DNA from: Calcarisporiella thermophila CBS 279.70
Taxonomy: Eukaryota; Calcarisporiellomycota
Assembly (NCBI RefSeq): GCF_041956535.1
Contig: NW_027192193.1
Span: 1,312,678 to 1,376,677 of the forward strand
DNA: 64,000 nucleotides
Direction of reading: 5' to 3'
This document shows positions 23,695 through 33,827 of the stretch, piece after piece; the stretch's first letter is position 1; each line of letters opens with the position of its first letter. The translations under genes were made by a program, and so were the position numbers. The notes beneath the pieces are model-generated. The model was given only the letters and a program-made list of their open reading frames with translations. It searched no databases and was not told the origin of the DNA.

Positions 23695-24177
23695 GAAGCA
23701 CACGCAGCCATGAATCGCAAACGGCTGAGAGATCAATGCATATACCATTATTTTATATGTCTATACGTTTATAACCCTCATATCCTTATTATTTCCAAAA
23801 AAACACCACCCCTCAAATGGTTTCCTATTTTGCTTTTCTATTTCATATATATACGTTTTACTCTTGCTTCTCTCCATAATCTTTTCGATTGTACATTTTT
23901 TTTTCTTCTTCCTCATTTATCTAATAATAGCAAGGATTACGTGGCGTGATCCAACCGTGCACATAACCTAACCTATGGTTAGCAAATCAACGCGAAATGT
24001 TAGAAATCGCGTAAAATTTAAATTCGTTCTCGTTCGCGCTCGCGTGTTTTTTTCTTGCTCTTCATTCTCGCCCATTCTATCCTCGTCTTCTCTTCATTAC
24101 AATTCCATACACGATTCTACATTATCATTATCCCTTTCATAAAAAAGACCTAAGCAACATATATAGCCACGATAATC
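23695..24177. other. Intergenic region, RNR1 promoter
   Basis: AT-rich 3' flank of the Cti6-like gene, then the promoter of the ribonucleotide reductase gene with CGCG-rich elements at 23989-24046 (listed separately). No coding signal is seen. Confidence 0.55.
23989..24046. promoter_or_regulatory. Cluster of MBF/E2F-like CGCG elements before the RNR large subunit gene
   Basis: AACGCGAAA at 23989-23997 (reverse TTTCGCGTT), ATCGCGTAAA at 24006-24015 and TCGCGCTCGCGTG at 24034-24046 lie 130-190 bp before the start codon. Ribonucleotide reductase genes from yeasts to animals are switched on at G1/S through MCB (ACGCGT) or E2F (TTTCGCGC) sites, so these are plausible S-phase control sites. Confidence 0.5.
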
Positions 24178-27033
24178 ATGTACGTTTTCAAAAGAGGTAT
24201 ATTACAAATGTGTTGCAAGCTATTTTTGTTTACGCTTCATTTATACCGAACGTTACTAATTATATTAATTCTAATTTCCCTTCTAACCGAATGATTATTG
24301 CCGTATGATATTAAGATGGTAGATATTTCTTGACCGGACGGATTTTCTTGACTCTGCTCTAAATGTGATTTTTATTTTTGTAACAGGAACCAAAGAACGA
24401 GTAGCCTTTGACAAAATAACTGCTCGCATCAATAAGCTATGCAATGGCCTTGATATGAACTATGTGGATCCAGTAGCCATTGCTCAGAAGGTAATAAATT
24501 TTTGATACCTCTGTCACTGTTATTGATTTATTTGACCCTGTTTCTTCTTCATTCTAGGTGGTTTCTGGGGTTTACCAAGGCGTGACAACTGTGGAGCTGG
24601 ATAATCTGGCCGCAGAAACAGCTGCTTACATGACCACCAAGGTATTTGATTGGCAACCTCTCTCACTTCATTTTCCTAGTTAATTAACAGTGCATTGTTT
24701 TATTTAGCATCCAGATTATGCCCTCCTTGCTGCTCGAATTGCCATTTCTAATCTCCAGAAAGAAACCAAGAATAATTTTTCCGAAGTGGTCAAGGACCTT
24801 TACGAATATACAAACCCAAAAACTGGTACCCATTCTCCTATGATCTCGAAGGAAACCTACGAAATTGTACAACGTCATGCTGAACGTCTCAATGCTGCAC
24901 TGGTGTACGAGCGTGACTTCAACTACAACTACTTTGGGTTTAAGACATTGGAGCGCTCCTATTTATTACGCATCAGTGGTCGAGTTGCTGAACGACCCCA
25001 GCACATGTTGATGCGTGTTGCTGTTGGTATTCATGGGGAGGACATAGATTGCGCAATTGAATCATATGAGCTTATGTCCCAGAAGTACTTCACGCATGCT
25101 TCTCCCACTCTTTTCAACGCAGGCACTCCACGTCCACAACTTTCGAGCTGCTTCCTGGTGTCAATGCGTGAAGACTCAATCGAGGGAATTTATGATACAC
25201 TGAAAACCTGTGCAATGATATCCAAAACAGCAGGTGGTATTGGACTCAACATCCATAACATTCGCGCTTCGGGCTCCTACATGTAGGTTCATATTCTTTT
25301 TTCACGTTTGAATCCAGCTTATACTTACACTTTCTCTCTTGCTCTCATCGTTATAGCGCGGGAACTAACGGTTATTCTAATGGCATTGTACCCATGCTCC
25401 GTGTTTATAACAACACTGCCCGGTACGTTGATCAAGGAGGCAATAAACGTCCTGGGGCCTTTGCCATCTATTTAGAACCCTGGCACGCTGATGTGTTTGA
25501 ATTCCTCGACCTACGCAAAAATACCGGCAAGGAAGAGCAGCGTGCGCGAGATCTCTTTTACGCACTGTGGATTCCTGATCTCTTTATGCGTCGCGTTGAG
25601 GCCAACGAGGATTGGTCGCTCTTCTGTCCAGCGGAGGCTCCTGGCTTGTCTGACGTTTGGGGCGAAGAGTTTGAAAAATTGTACGAGAGATACGAGAAGG
25701 AAGGTCGTGCGCGAAAGACGTTTAAGGCGCAAAAGCTGTGGTACGCGATTCTTGAAGCGCAGATCGAGACTGGAAACCCATTCATGCTCTACAAGGATTC
25801 TTGTAATCGTAAATCGAACCAACAAAACTTGGGCACAATTCGTGGCAGTAACTTGTGCACAGAGATCATGGAGTACTCAGCCCCCGATGAGGTTGCCGTC
25901 TGCAATTTGGCAAGTATTGCGCTTCCTTCGTTTGTTGTGGATCGAAAGCATTTCGACTTTGCGAAGCTGCACGAAGTCACCAAGGTCGTGGCAAAAAATC
26001 TAAACAAGATCATCGACCTCAACTACTACCCTGTCGAAGAGGCTCGGCGTTCCAACTTCCGCCACCGCCCCATTGGAATTGGTGTGCAGGGATTGGCAGA
26101 CGCATTCTTGCTACTTCGCCAACCATTCGACTCCCCTGAAGCCAAGAAACTCAACACTCAGATCTTTGAGACCATCTATCATGCTGCGGTCGAAGCCTCG
26201 GCGGAACTGGCCCAGGAGCAAGGGCCTTATCCAACCTACCACGGCTCCCCCATTTCCCGGGGCATTCTTCAGCCCGACATGTGGGATGTCGTTCCCAGCG
26301 ATTTGTGGGATTGGGACGCACTTCGCGCTCGCGTCGCGCAGCATGGTGTGCGCAACTCACTTTTGGTTGCACCAATGCCCACGGCAAGCACCAGCCAGAT
26401 CCTAGGGTTTAATGAATGCTTCGAGCCGTATACCTCGAATATTTACACAAGGCGTGTGTTAGCCGGTGAGTTCCAGGTGGTGAATCCGTGGTTGCTCCGC
26501 GACCTGATCGAACGTGGCCTCTGGGATGACCGCATGAAGAATCGCATCATCGCAGACAACGGGAGTGTGCAAAAGAGTAAGTGTTCCTTGCCTATAGTTC
26601 TCTCCTGCCCGCCCCTCATTGACTCATTGCCTCTACCTTAATCAAATCACTAGTTCCAGAGGTACCCGATGATCTCAAGGCTTTGTACAAGACGGTTTGG
26701 GAAATTTCACAGCGTGTTATCATTGATATGGCGGCTGATCGTGGAGCCTATATCGACCAAAGTCAATCGCTCAACATCTTCATTGCTGAGCCGAATTATG
26801 CTCGACTTACGTCCATGCATTTCTACGGCTGGAAGAAGGGCCTGAAGACCGGAATGTATTATCTTCGAACCAAGGCTGCTGCATCCGCGATTAAGTTTAC
26901 AGTGGATCAGCTCGCTCTGAAGCAGACCAACAGCAATGCATCGACAAAATCGACATCAGAGGAAGAGGAGAATCAAGCGGCCATTGCATGCTCCCTAGAG
27001 AACAAGGATGCCTGTGTCATGTGCAGCGGCTAA
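24178..27033 (+). CDS. RNR1: Ribonucleoside-diphosphate reductase large subunit (class Ia R1)
   Basis: Exons 24178-24196, 24387-24490, 24558-24641, 24708-25282, 25357-26576 and 26654-27033 give 793 residues. The N-terminal ATP-cone begins MYVFKR and continues [12 protein letters not shown]. The catalytic domain shows SSCFLV (first redox Cys), NLCTEI (Asn, thiyl-radical Cys and Glu), [12 protein letters not shown], and [14 protein letters not shown] near the end. The C-terminal tail ends CVMCSG, the flexible CxxC pair that re-reduces the active site. The enzyme makes dNDPs from NDPs with the small R2 subunit, in the cytosol. Exon 1 has only 19 coding bases followed by a 190-bp intron. The promoter carries CGCG elements expected for S-phase expression. 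Confidence 0.97.
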
Positions 27034-29497
27034 TTCACTTAATTATATAGACATATTTGGTTGTTATTTTTTTGAATTTGTAGTTTTTTTTTTTCCTCTG
27101 GAGCTATATGCAGTAAGATGCTCCGACTTTTTACATATATATATGTATATGTATACTCATATATACATATATTTCTGAAGTATTAGTATTAGCATGAAAA
27201 CATAATAAATCCAGTAAATTCCGTTTCTACTTTTTCCTTGAGTTTATGCAAGAAAAATGGCTTGATTCTCACCTCAGACCGGCCTTTTTTCAGTTTGCAC
27301 TTGCTTCATTTCTATTCATAAGAAGAGGACGCCAGTTGGTTAGGTAAGGGCGTGATTATGCAGCCCAAGAAATCGCAACCTTGGCGATAGTTGCCTATGA
27401 AGGCAACGGAAACCCTAAAGCTTTTTTCCATGACCAACGTGATCAGGAAGATGAATTGGCGTGAAATATCTCGGGAAGCTTCTGGAGCAAGGCTAGGGTT
27501 ATACAACAGACTAGCGAAAGAAAATTGTGATTTCTGAACCATATTCTCACCTTAGCAATATAGGCTTTGCTTATTGTCTGAGCGGGTGGTCTTTTAACCG
27601 TCAGGGCATTACAAGCAGCGGCCATTGTGTTAGGTCAGAATGCCATCGACTGATGACATGGTGTCGAGGCTTAGTGCTAGAGGACAAGATATTTCGCGCC
27701 GGAGTTGTGGATGACTCCATCAATATCGCTAATTTCAAGGAATATTCCGTCGAGTGGTCGCAGGAGGGTACTAACGTCAGGTTTTCGGAGAAGATGCCCT
27801 AGGCAAGATGGAGCTGTAACCGGGGGTGTCTTTGTCAAATTCTTGGCAAGTGGCTCCTGCGTCATTATGAGAAATGAGAAAGTGCGGCTGCAATGAGAGC
27901 ATCAGGGCCGAGCCCCAATGCGTGCCAATGGGAGTCTCACGGCATTAGCCCAATCCTGTAAGATATTTTTAGTCCATTTATGTGCCCATTTCTTTGGTTA
28001 GAAGTAGTGGACCCCATAAGTAGAAAAGAGTTTGCCCGTGCGATTTACTTGACTTAACTCTCCCACTGTGCTCCGTGGTGACTCATGTGTCTAGAAGGTT
28101 TGAAATGGAATCTTCCAATAAAATAGAAATAGTATCAATTTTAGCATAGGATAGCCTGGGGACTCTAATCACGAAAAAGTTCAATCTACAAGAGCTCCCT
28201 TTGTCAAATATTATCCGTTAATAAGCCCTCTTTCCCTCGCGGGACCTTGTGCTGAGTGTTTTGGGCTTGTCAGAAAACTATTTTCTTAGAAGTCGAAGAG
28301 TCATTAAGGAAGGGCTCCGAGAAAGTCGTGACGAGAAAAAAATGCACAAACTCTATCCTCATGAGACTATCATTTTAGCGGTCAACCTTTAGATTTGGCT
28401 TGGAGAACTTGAACGAAGCTCATGTCAAAAAATGGGGAGCAGACGGTCACGAGAGACTCGGCGATCAGATATTGATGGGAAGCAGTGCCATATGAGAGAA
28501 GAGTTGCTCCATCTTAGAATGGATATTAGGGCAGGCCTACAGCTCATTTGCTGACGATATTGCGTGCGTTAGTGTAAGAATAGAGTTGAAAGGCTGTGGG
28601 ATAAGCCTCTATCCTCTTCTAATGGGAAGAAAAGCCTGCCACCACAACCTACGCAGCTCTACAATGCAACGGTTTTGCTTCGTTGTAGTATTGCATGGGT
28701 GCGGCTGAGGGAACGCTCAGACGCGTCCCATGGGAAAAGAAAGCGCCTGCTTTATTCAATATACTAAACTACACCCCTTGCTTTACCATGTTCTCTTCTG
28801 TATATTATCCTCCTCAGGGCAGGTTCCTAGAGGATGGCTATTGGAGAGCGAGAAATCACGAGAGGATGTCAAACCTCCTCACCATCAGAGCACTCTTAAA
28901 TTCTCTTGGATTCGGGCAAAATGCTGAGAGAATAGGATGTTATAAGCGTCCCGCTTATGGCAAAACAATTATTTCCAGCGTGGAGATAGTTTAGGTTCAT
29001 TGCATCAACGCCATAAAGGTCATGCGAGACGGGTAAAAAGTATAAGCTTAAACGCATCGCCAACCGAAATAGGGGGCGACAAGCATGAAGCTTAAAACCG
29101 ATTTTGAATAGCGCACGATGCTAGAGCCAACCGAAGTCATGCACATGCCAACCCCATATTGTGAGATTGATCTTCAGACGGGTTTTACCGGAAAAGGCTA
29201 GGATTTAGTAGAAATAGCATCTGGTGTATTGAATGACTAGTACAGGAAGAGACATAGCAAGGATGCTTATTGAGAGAAGAGAAAATACAGGAGAGAAACA
29301 AAGAAAAAACACACATAGTAGCAAGCAAAACTCTGGTATAAATGATGTGGTAATATTCACTGACAAAGCGTAGTTGGAAACATTTAGGATATACAATTGA
29401 GAAAAATAAAACAAGCCAAGATCAACCAAGGTAATGAAAAAGGCTATTTCAGCGAGGGGTTGGTTGAGAGAGGTTGGAGGGAGGCAGCGGCGGTCTC
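27034..29497. other. Gene-poor region with possible decayed coding fragments
   Basis: The RNR1 3' flank has an AT palindromic tract at about 27137-27175. On the minus strand at about 27865-27300 there is coding-like sequence: a frame from 27865 (residues such as LRPLDGIFLEISDIDG) and a second one starting at 27625 (MAAACNALTVKRPP) followed by a GTGAGA donor at 27550. No consistent gene model with a clear product could be built. A 99-codon plus-strand frame at 28695-28994 has no recognisable motif. I treat the stretch as non-coding or decayed. Confidence 0.4.
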
Positions 29498-29542
29498 CTA
29501 CACAGCCTCCTTCTGCTCCTTCTCCTCCTCTGACATTTTAAC

Positions 29543-29647
29543 CTATTGCTGGACTACTGGTGCTGTTCGAAGGTGGATAATCCGGAGGTGGTAACGCAAC
29601 TGCTCTGCATCTGAGAACTGCTGGGTGCAAAGATCACACTTATACAT
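29543..29647 (-). CDS. 34-residue single C2H2 zinc-finger microprotein
   Basis: The frame opens with MYKCDLC and holds one perfect C2H2 finger, spacing C-x2-C-x12-H-x4-H, with the usual Phe and Leu core residues (QQFSDAEQLRYHLRIIH). Six to eight residues later it stops at TAG (29545-29543). Upstream on the same strand a TATATAAG box at 29820-29813 is followed by a pyrimidine-rich leader, as expected for a real fungal transcription unit. The same frame stays open for 14 codons after the TAG (29542-29501: VKMSEEEKEQKEAV) before a second stop. Either this is a genuine microprotein, possibly with readthrough, or the last exon of a larger gene whose upstream exons I could not find. A lone C2H2 finger can bind zinc and, weakly, nucleic acid or protein. 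Confidence 0.5.
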   Translation of the reverse strand: MYKCDLCTQQFSDAEQLRYHLRIIHLRTAPVVQQ

Positions 29648-29812
29648 GATGTATTCGTTGGTATTCTTGGTGTTAATGTTGAGTGTAAGAGGAGTGAAGG
29701 CAACGAAGGATGTGAGAAGATAGTAGAGTGATCAAAAATTGGTTGGGAGGCAAATGGGAGGGGAAGGAAAAAAAGGTTAGGAAACAAAATCAGAAGTGGA
29801 ATGGGAGACGGG

Positions 29813-29820
29813 CTTATATA
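29813..29820 (-). promoter_or_regulatory. TATA box of the zinc-finger microprotein gene
   Basis: TATATAAG on the minus strand, about 166 bp before the ATG at 29647, followed by C/T-rich sequence suited to a transcription start. Confidence 0.5.
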
Positions 29821-30606
29821 TCGGAGAAAGTTAGTTTCTTGTATACGGCTGTATATTGAGAAGGGCTGAATGGATTCTGGTACCGAAAATAATTGCGTGT
29901 TACCGAGGGAATAATAATTTAACACCATCTCCTAGCAATCCGAACTCCATTGAATGATGTCACGCAAGTTTTTGCAATGCAAATTTTTAGAAATGCCTCT
30001 AGATTCTATTCAGCGAGCCTCTATGCAAAAACCGGTTAAAATAAGGCCAACAGAAGCAAAGAAACTCTCTCTCCCCCCCTCTCACTTTCACTATTGAACG
30101 AGGGAGAAGGGAGCAGAGAGGACGGCGACATTCTCAAGCATGGCCAGAATTTTCCTTAGCCGAGCTAAAACTTAAAATAATGGGATTTTTGTTTTCAAAA
30201 TAACTCCCGAAACTTGTACGCTATCTTAAATCAGTCAGGTGGCTATTTCATCATCCAGCTGTCATTGAAAGTTGAAAACGTGGCCGTTCGCTGTTATACC
30301 TTAGGTCACACTCAATAATAAAAAAGAGCGCGCAAGGAAGCCTCGTGGTTGTCGGTGTCAAAATATCATATTTACAACAAAAAGCCTCAAATTGGTATCG
30401 AAACTCTTGGACACCATAGCTCGCACGAGGGCGATAGAATTCCGAAACAAAGACGGGGAAAAGGGAAGCAAAGGAAGGGGGATAAAATAAACCCGATACG
30501 CCTGAATCTAAAATCCAACAGAGCAATGCTGGGCCATTGAGCAACATATGGGGCCGGAGGTTGTGCGAGTGGTTCAGTAGCATATTAGTGGTTTATTAGT
30601 ATTCCA
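29821..30606. other. Region without a supported gene
   Basis: It holds the distal promoter of the zinc-finger microprotein and a CT-rich tract at about 30062-30085. A 110-codon minus-strand frame at 30583-30251 has no motif and no splice context. No gene is supported. Confidence 0.45.
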
Positions 30607-31016
30607 TTAGTCCTCCGAAAACTGGGTAAACTTAGGTGGGTCTTCGAATGCGATTTGCCCTGCTAATTCTTGGTATAAACAGAAGTCTTGCAGAGTCCAA
30701 GCCACATATAGAATGGCTTGGCGTGTGCTTTTGACTGGAGCATCACCAATGGAGGGATAGGAGGAGCTGATTTCTGGGCTGGAAAAAGCAAGCCTTACAT
30801 TGCAGATAGACTTTAGATCCAGTCTCCTTTGATCATTGCCTGGTGTGTAGTAGTCACGCGCGAGGAGCTTGGACAACATTTTGTTGTCTGTTAGCTAATC
30901 ATAATCAAAATGTTAATCAGAGGGTCGCCAATCTGCATCGCTCTTTAACCTTTTTTATATTGGCAATCTATACCAGTCTGGCTACACATTCCAAGCCATT
31001 TGTCAAATTGACTCAT
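30607..31016 (-). CDS. Two-exon gene of unknown function, 107 residues
   Basis: Exon 1 at 31016-30974 (MSQFDKWLGMCSQT) joins in phase 1 to exon 2 at 30887-30607 through an 86-bp intron with a GTATAG donor and a GCTAACAG branch/acceptor. The product has no signal peptide and no membrane span. Exon 2 reads MLSKLLARDYYTPGNDQRR near its start, then RQAILYVAWTLQDFCLY, and ends FEDPPKFTQFSED. Composition and splice signals look like a real gene, but I do not recognise the family. It is divergent from the first GFA gene, with 186 bp between the starts. Confidence 0.45.
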
Positions 31017-31120
31017 ATTTGACTAGATCAACTTCGAAGGAGCCAGTTGGAAGGCATCTGGTCACCATTTCATCAAAATAGGCAAATATCCACCTGAGTA
31101 GAGTTTAGGAAACCTTGGGG

Positions 31121-31130
31121 TATATAAAAC
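31121..31130 (+). promoter_or_regulatory. TATA box of the first GFA gene
   Basis: TATATAAAAC lies 82 bp before the ATG at 31203. Confidence 0.6.
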
Positions 31131-31202
31131 CCACTCGAGGAAAAATAAAACATAAAAAATCCAGTTCATTGCCACGATTTACTTGAATAATAAAATTAGA
31201 TA

Positions 31203-31707
31203 ATGTCGCAAGCATCTCTCCCGAAAGAAGAGCGCAGAACACTCGCAGGAGGATGTCTGTGCCGAAAGGTCCGCTACACCATTACGCTTCCGGCAGGCTT
31301 CAATGACGTTGAGAACAGCTGCTATTGTCACTGTAAGAGCTGTCGAAAGAGCTGCGGAGGCATGCTAATGGGTAAAGCAAAAAGAGGGCACTTTGGGTTA
31401 AAGTGCTTTTCAATACTTTATTTTTCTTCCCCGTTTGCTAGGTTATTTTTATGGATTTGCCGAGAAAGACATAGAGTATGAAAACACTCAGCCAACTGCA
31501 TTCGAGTCTTCCAAAGGCATTTTCCGTGCATTCTGTCCATGCTGTGGTTCTCAAATCTATGTTAAATTCAACATGAATGGCACTGATGCCTACGGCTTCA
31601 CGGTTGGAAGCCTGGATGATCCGGATAGCGTTCGCGTTGAACGTCAAGCCATGACCGAATTTGGAGTGAAGCAACTGAAAAAATTAATGGGACTAGAAAC
31701 CGCTTGA
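31203..31707 (+). CDS. GFA-domain (glutathione-dependent formaldehyde-activating enzyme-like) protein, copy 1
   Basis: Exons 31203-31371 and 31442-31707 give 144 residues. The zinc-binding cysteines of the GFA fold are all visible: GGCLCRKVRY near the start, CYCHCKSCRKSCGG, and FCPCCGSQIY. In the first motif Arg replaces the usual Gly after CxC. The C-terminal half keeps YGFTVGSLDDPDSV. GFA proteins are small zinc proteins of the Mss4-like fold. The founding member was proposed to speed formation of S-hydroxymethylglutathione, but substrates of fungal members are mostly unknown. A paralogue of the same length and with the same intron position lies 661 bp downstream. Confidence 0.88.
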
Positions 31708-32368
31708 AAATTAAGCTGATTAGATTGATATGGGCGTTGGTTGGAGTTATTCTGTTAATAATGCATTAAGTGGGACAAGAGACAGAGATATACCTAATGA
31801 GTTTTTACAAATTTTTGATCGGATAAAAAAAACTAATTTTCTACTTTACAAAGACGCTGTTTTAAGAAAGAGGTTACAATGACGCGTAGCTGATATATTT
31901 GGACTATTATTATTAGAGTAGCTCGCTGTAGAAATGCGAATGGAAGTGACCAAGAAGGCTTTGAAAAGGCTGGGGTCTAAATCATTTACATTTAGAGCAA
32001 GTCAAATGAGCTCGAAATAAGGAATGAGGCAATGAGTCTAACCATAACCTTAAGAATAAAAGAAAAATGAATTAGTCTTCCTTGACACAAACGCCAAAAG
32101 ACACGTCTATTTCCAGGGATTATGCATTAAGTATTTTTCGGGTTTTATATGCTATCCAATTAATACAGTGCTGTGTTTAGTAATTATGAAAATGCGAGTT
32201 GACGTGGCGCCTGAAAATAGTCAAATTGAAGGGTCAAAATTCATGATTAGTCATACGAGGTTATATACCGAAAAAAAAAGAACAAATTGTACGTGGGAAA
32301 ATGGCCAATTCAACCTATATATAGAGGCGCCAAATGCTGAAGAGCGAAGCAGAGTACACGTTCAAAGC
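31708..32368. other. Spacer between the two GFA genes
   Basis: AT-rich sequence without a gene. It contains the promoter of the second GFA gene with a TATA box at 32316-32324. Confidence 0.55.
32316..32324 (+). promoter_or_regulatory. TATA box of the second GFA gene
   Basis: TATATATAG lies 53 bp before the ATG at 32369. Confidence 0.6.
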
Positions 32369-32869
32369 ATGTCTCAAGCTTCTGGTATCTTTGATCAACC
32401 CAAAACACTTGAGGGCGGTTGTCTCTGTGGTGAGATCCGGTATACTTTCACACTTCCTGCTGGCTATGATTTGAAGGAGAAGTGCGAGTACTGCCATTGC
32501 ATAATGTGCCGGAAAAGCTGCGGGGGCATGATAAGCGGTTAGTCCTTAAGCTCTGAATTCAGGAGAAGCCCTCTTCATCTCTTGGTCTATTTTTTCACAG
32601 CATTCCTCAGCGGGGTTCCTGCCGACAGTGTGGTCTTCCACAAATCGCGCCCGTCCGTCTACGAGTCTTCGAAAGGTTGCCACCGGGGATTCTGCCAAAA
32701 GTGTGGAGCACAAATCTACTTCCAGCAATACATTGACTCCCCCCAAACCTATGGCTTCACTGTTGGCAGTCTAGATGATCCAGATAGCGTGACCGTGTAT
32801 CGTCATTCGTTTACAGAGTTTGGGGTAAAGGGGCTAAAAGAACTGATGCACGTTAAAGAAGATATTTGA
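32369..32869 (+). CDS. GFA-domain protein, copy 2
   Basis: Exons 32369-32537 and 32601-32869 give 145 residues. The metal motifs are GGCLCGEIRY, YCHCIMCRKSCGG and FCQKCGAQIY, all canonical. The intron falls after the same SCGGM segment and in the same phase as in copy 1, and both proteins share MSQAS at the start and YGFTVGSLDDPDSV near the end. This shows a tandem duplication followed by considerable divergence. As for copy 1, the fold is certain but the substrate is not. Each copy has its own TATA box, so they may be regulated separately. Confidence 0.9.
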
Positions 32870-33827
32870 AAACACAGAGTTGTATTTTTGAGGAAGAGTC
32901 GCGATACTATTATGTACATCAAGTCAATGTATAGGATTTTCTTAGGCCATGATAATAGGATCAACGCGAACAGATTTTTGAAATATCGTCCCAAGGAATT
33001 GATGATGGGTTATTATCTAAATGCATCGTTTCGCGAAAGGGATATTATAGTTGAAAATAAACTGATGGAGCTCGACTTTGCTTTCAAATTCGAAATGAAT
33101 TTTGGGTTAATCAAAAGTGAGATGGAGGCAATAAAAGGTGACTAGTAATTGAATTTTGTCGCGAGGTAAAACCTCGCGTATAAAGAGAGTCGCCTGATTA
33201 GGTGGGGAATCGATCTTGATTGATCCGAGACGATTCGAAACAATCCCAGGATATCTCCATTGGTCCTGGACCATAATGATTATTTGTAAGAGTATATCTT
33301 ACTTGGTTAAGTTTCTGCGCAAGGATGCCGGTAACGAGAAGTTATGATGGCGAAGCTTGACGATTTTCTATTACATGAGAGGAGAGGGAGGGGGGTTATC
33401 GAGCCCTATCTCTCTTTAACGAAGGAGTCTTCAAGAGAGACGTCAGCGGAAGGTTAATTTTACAGATTGAACTTGTCACTAAACCCAGGTTTTCGGCCAT
33501 TGAGATATTACCAGCGCTAAGTGGTTGCCTAATCTGACCCTTCCGAGTTGGCCGACGGTGATTTCATTGGAGAGCAAAAGCGGATTCTGAGCACGGGTGC
33601 CCGTCACTATCGGGGAATAGAATTTTATTTGACCCGGTAGAAATTACTGAGCTTGACCAACCAAGACCTTTTGTTTGTTCGAGCTCTTTGATAAAGTGTC
33701 TCTTCAAGGGGTATTAGCACGGCAGCACTTTCCGCTCTCACCGCTCTTTTCCTTTTTACCTCCTTCCCTCTCCTCCTACCTCGCTTCTCTCACCTCCCCT
33801 TGTCTCCTCGATTCCCAAAAATCCACT
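32870..33827. other. Intergenic region before the amidase gene
   Basis: No gene is supported; an 85-codon plus-strand frame at 32888-33145 has no recognisable motif. A perfect hairpin lies at 33160-33178. The last 150 bp are strongly C/T-rich, as in a fungal promoter and leader. Confidence 0.5.
33160..33178. repeat. Perfect 8-bp inverted repeat with 3-base loop
   Basis: CGCGAGGT, AAA, ACCTCGCG. It is GC-rich and stands out in AT-rich DNA. It could form a hairpin in DNA or RNA; no T-tract follows, and its role is unknown. Confidence 0.8.

Noticed and set aside
28695-28994. 99-codon plus-strand frame
   Set aside because: No start context, motif or splice signal, and frames of this length arise by chance in this gene-poor stretch.
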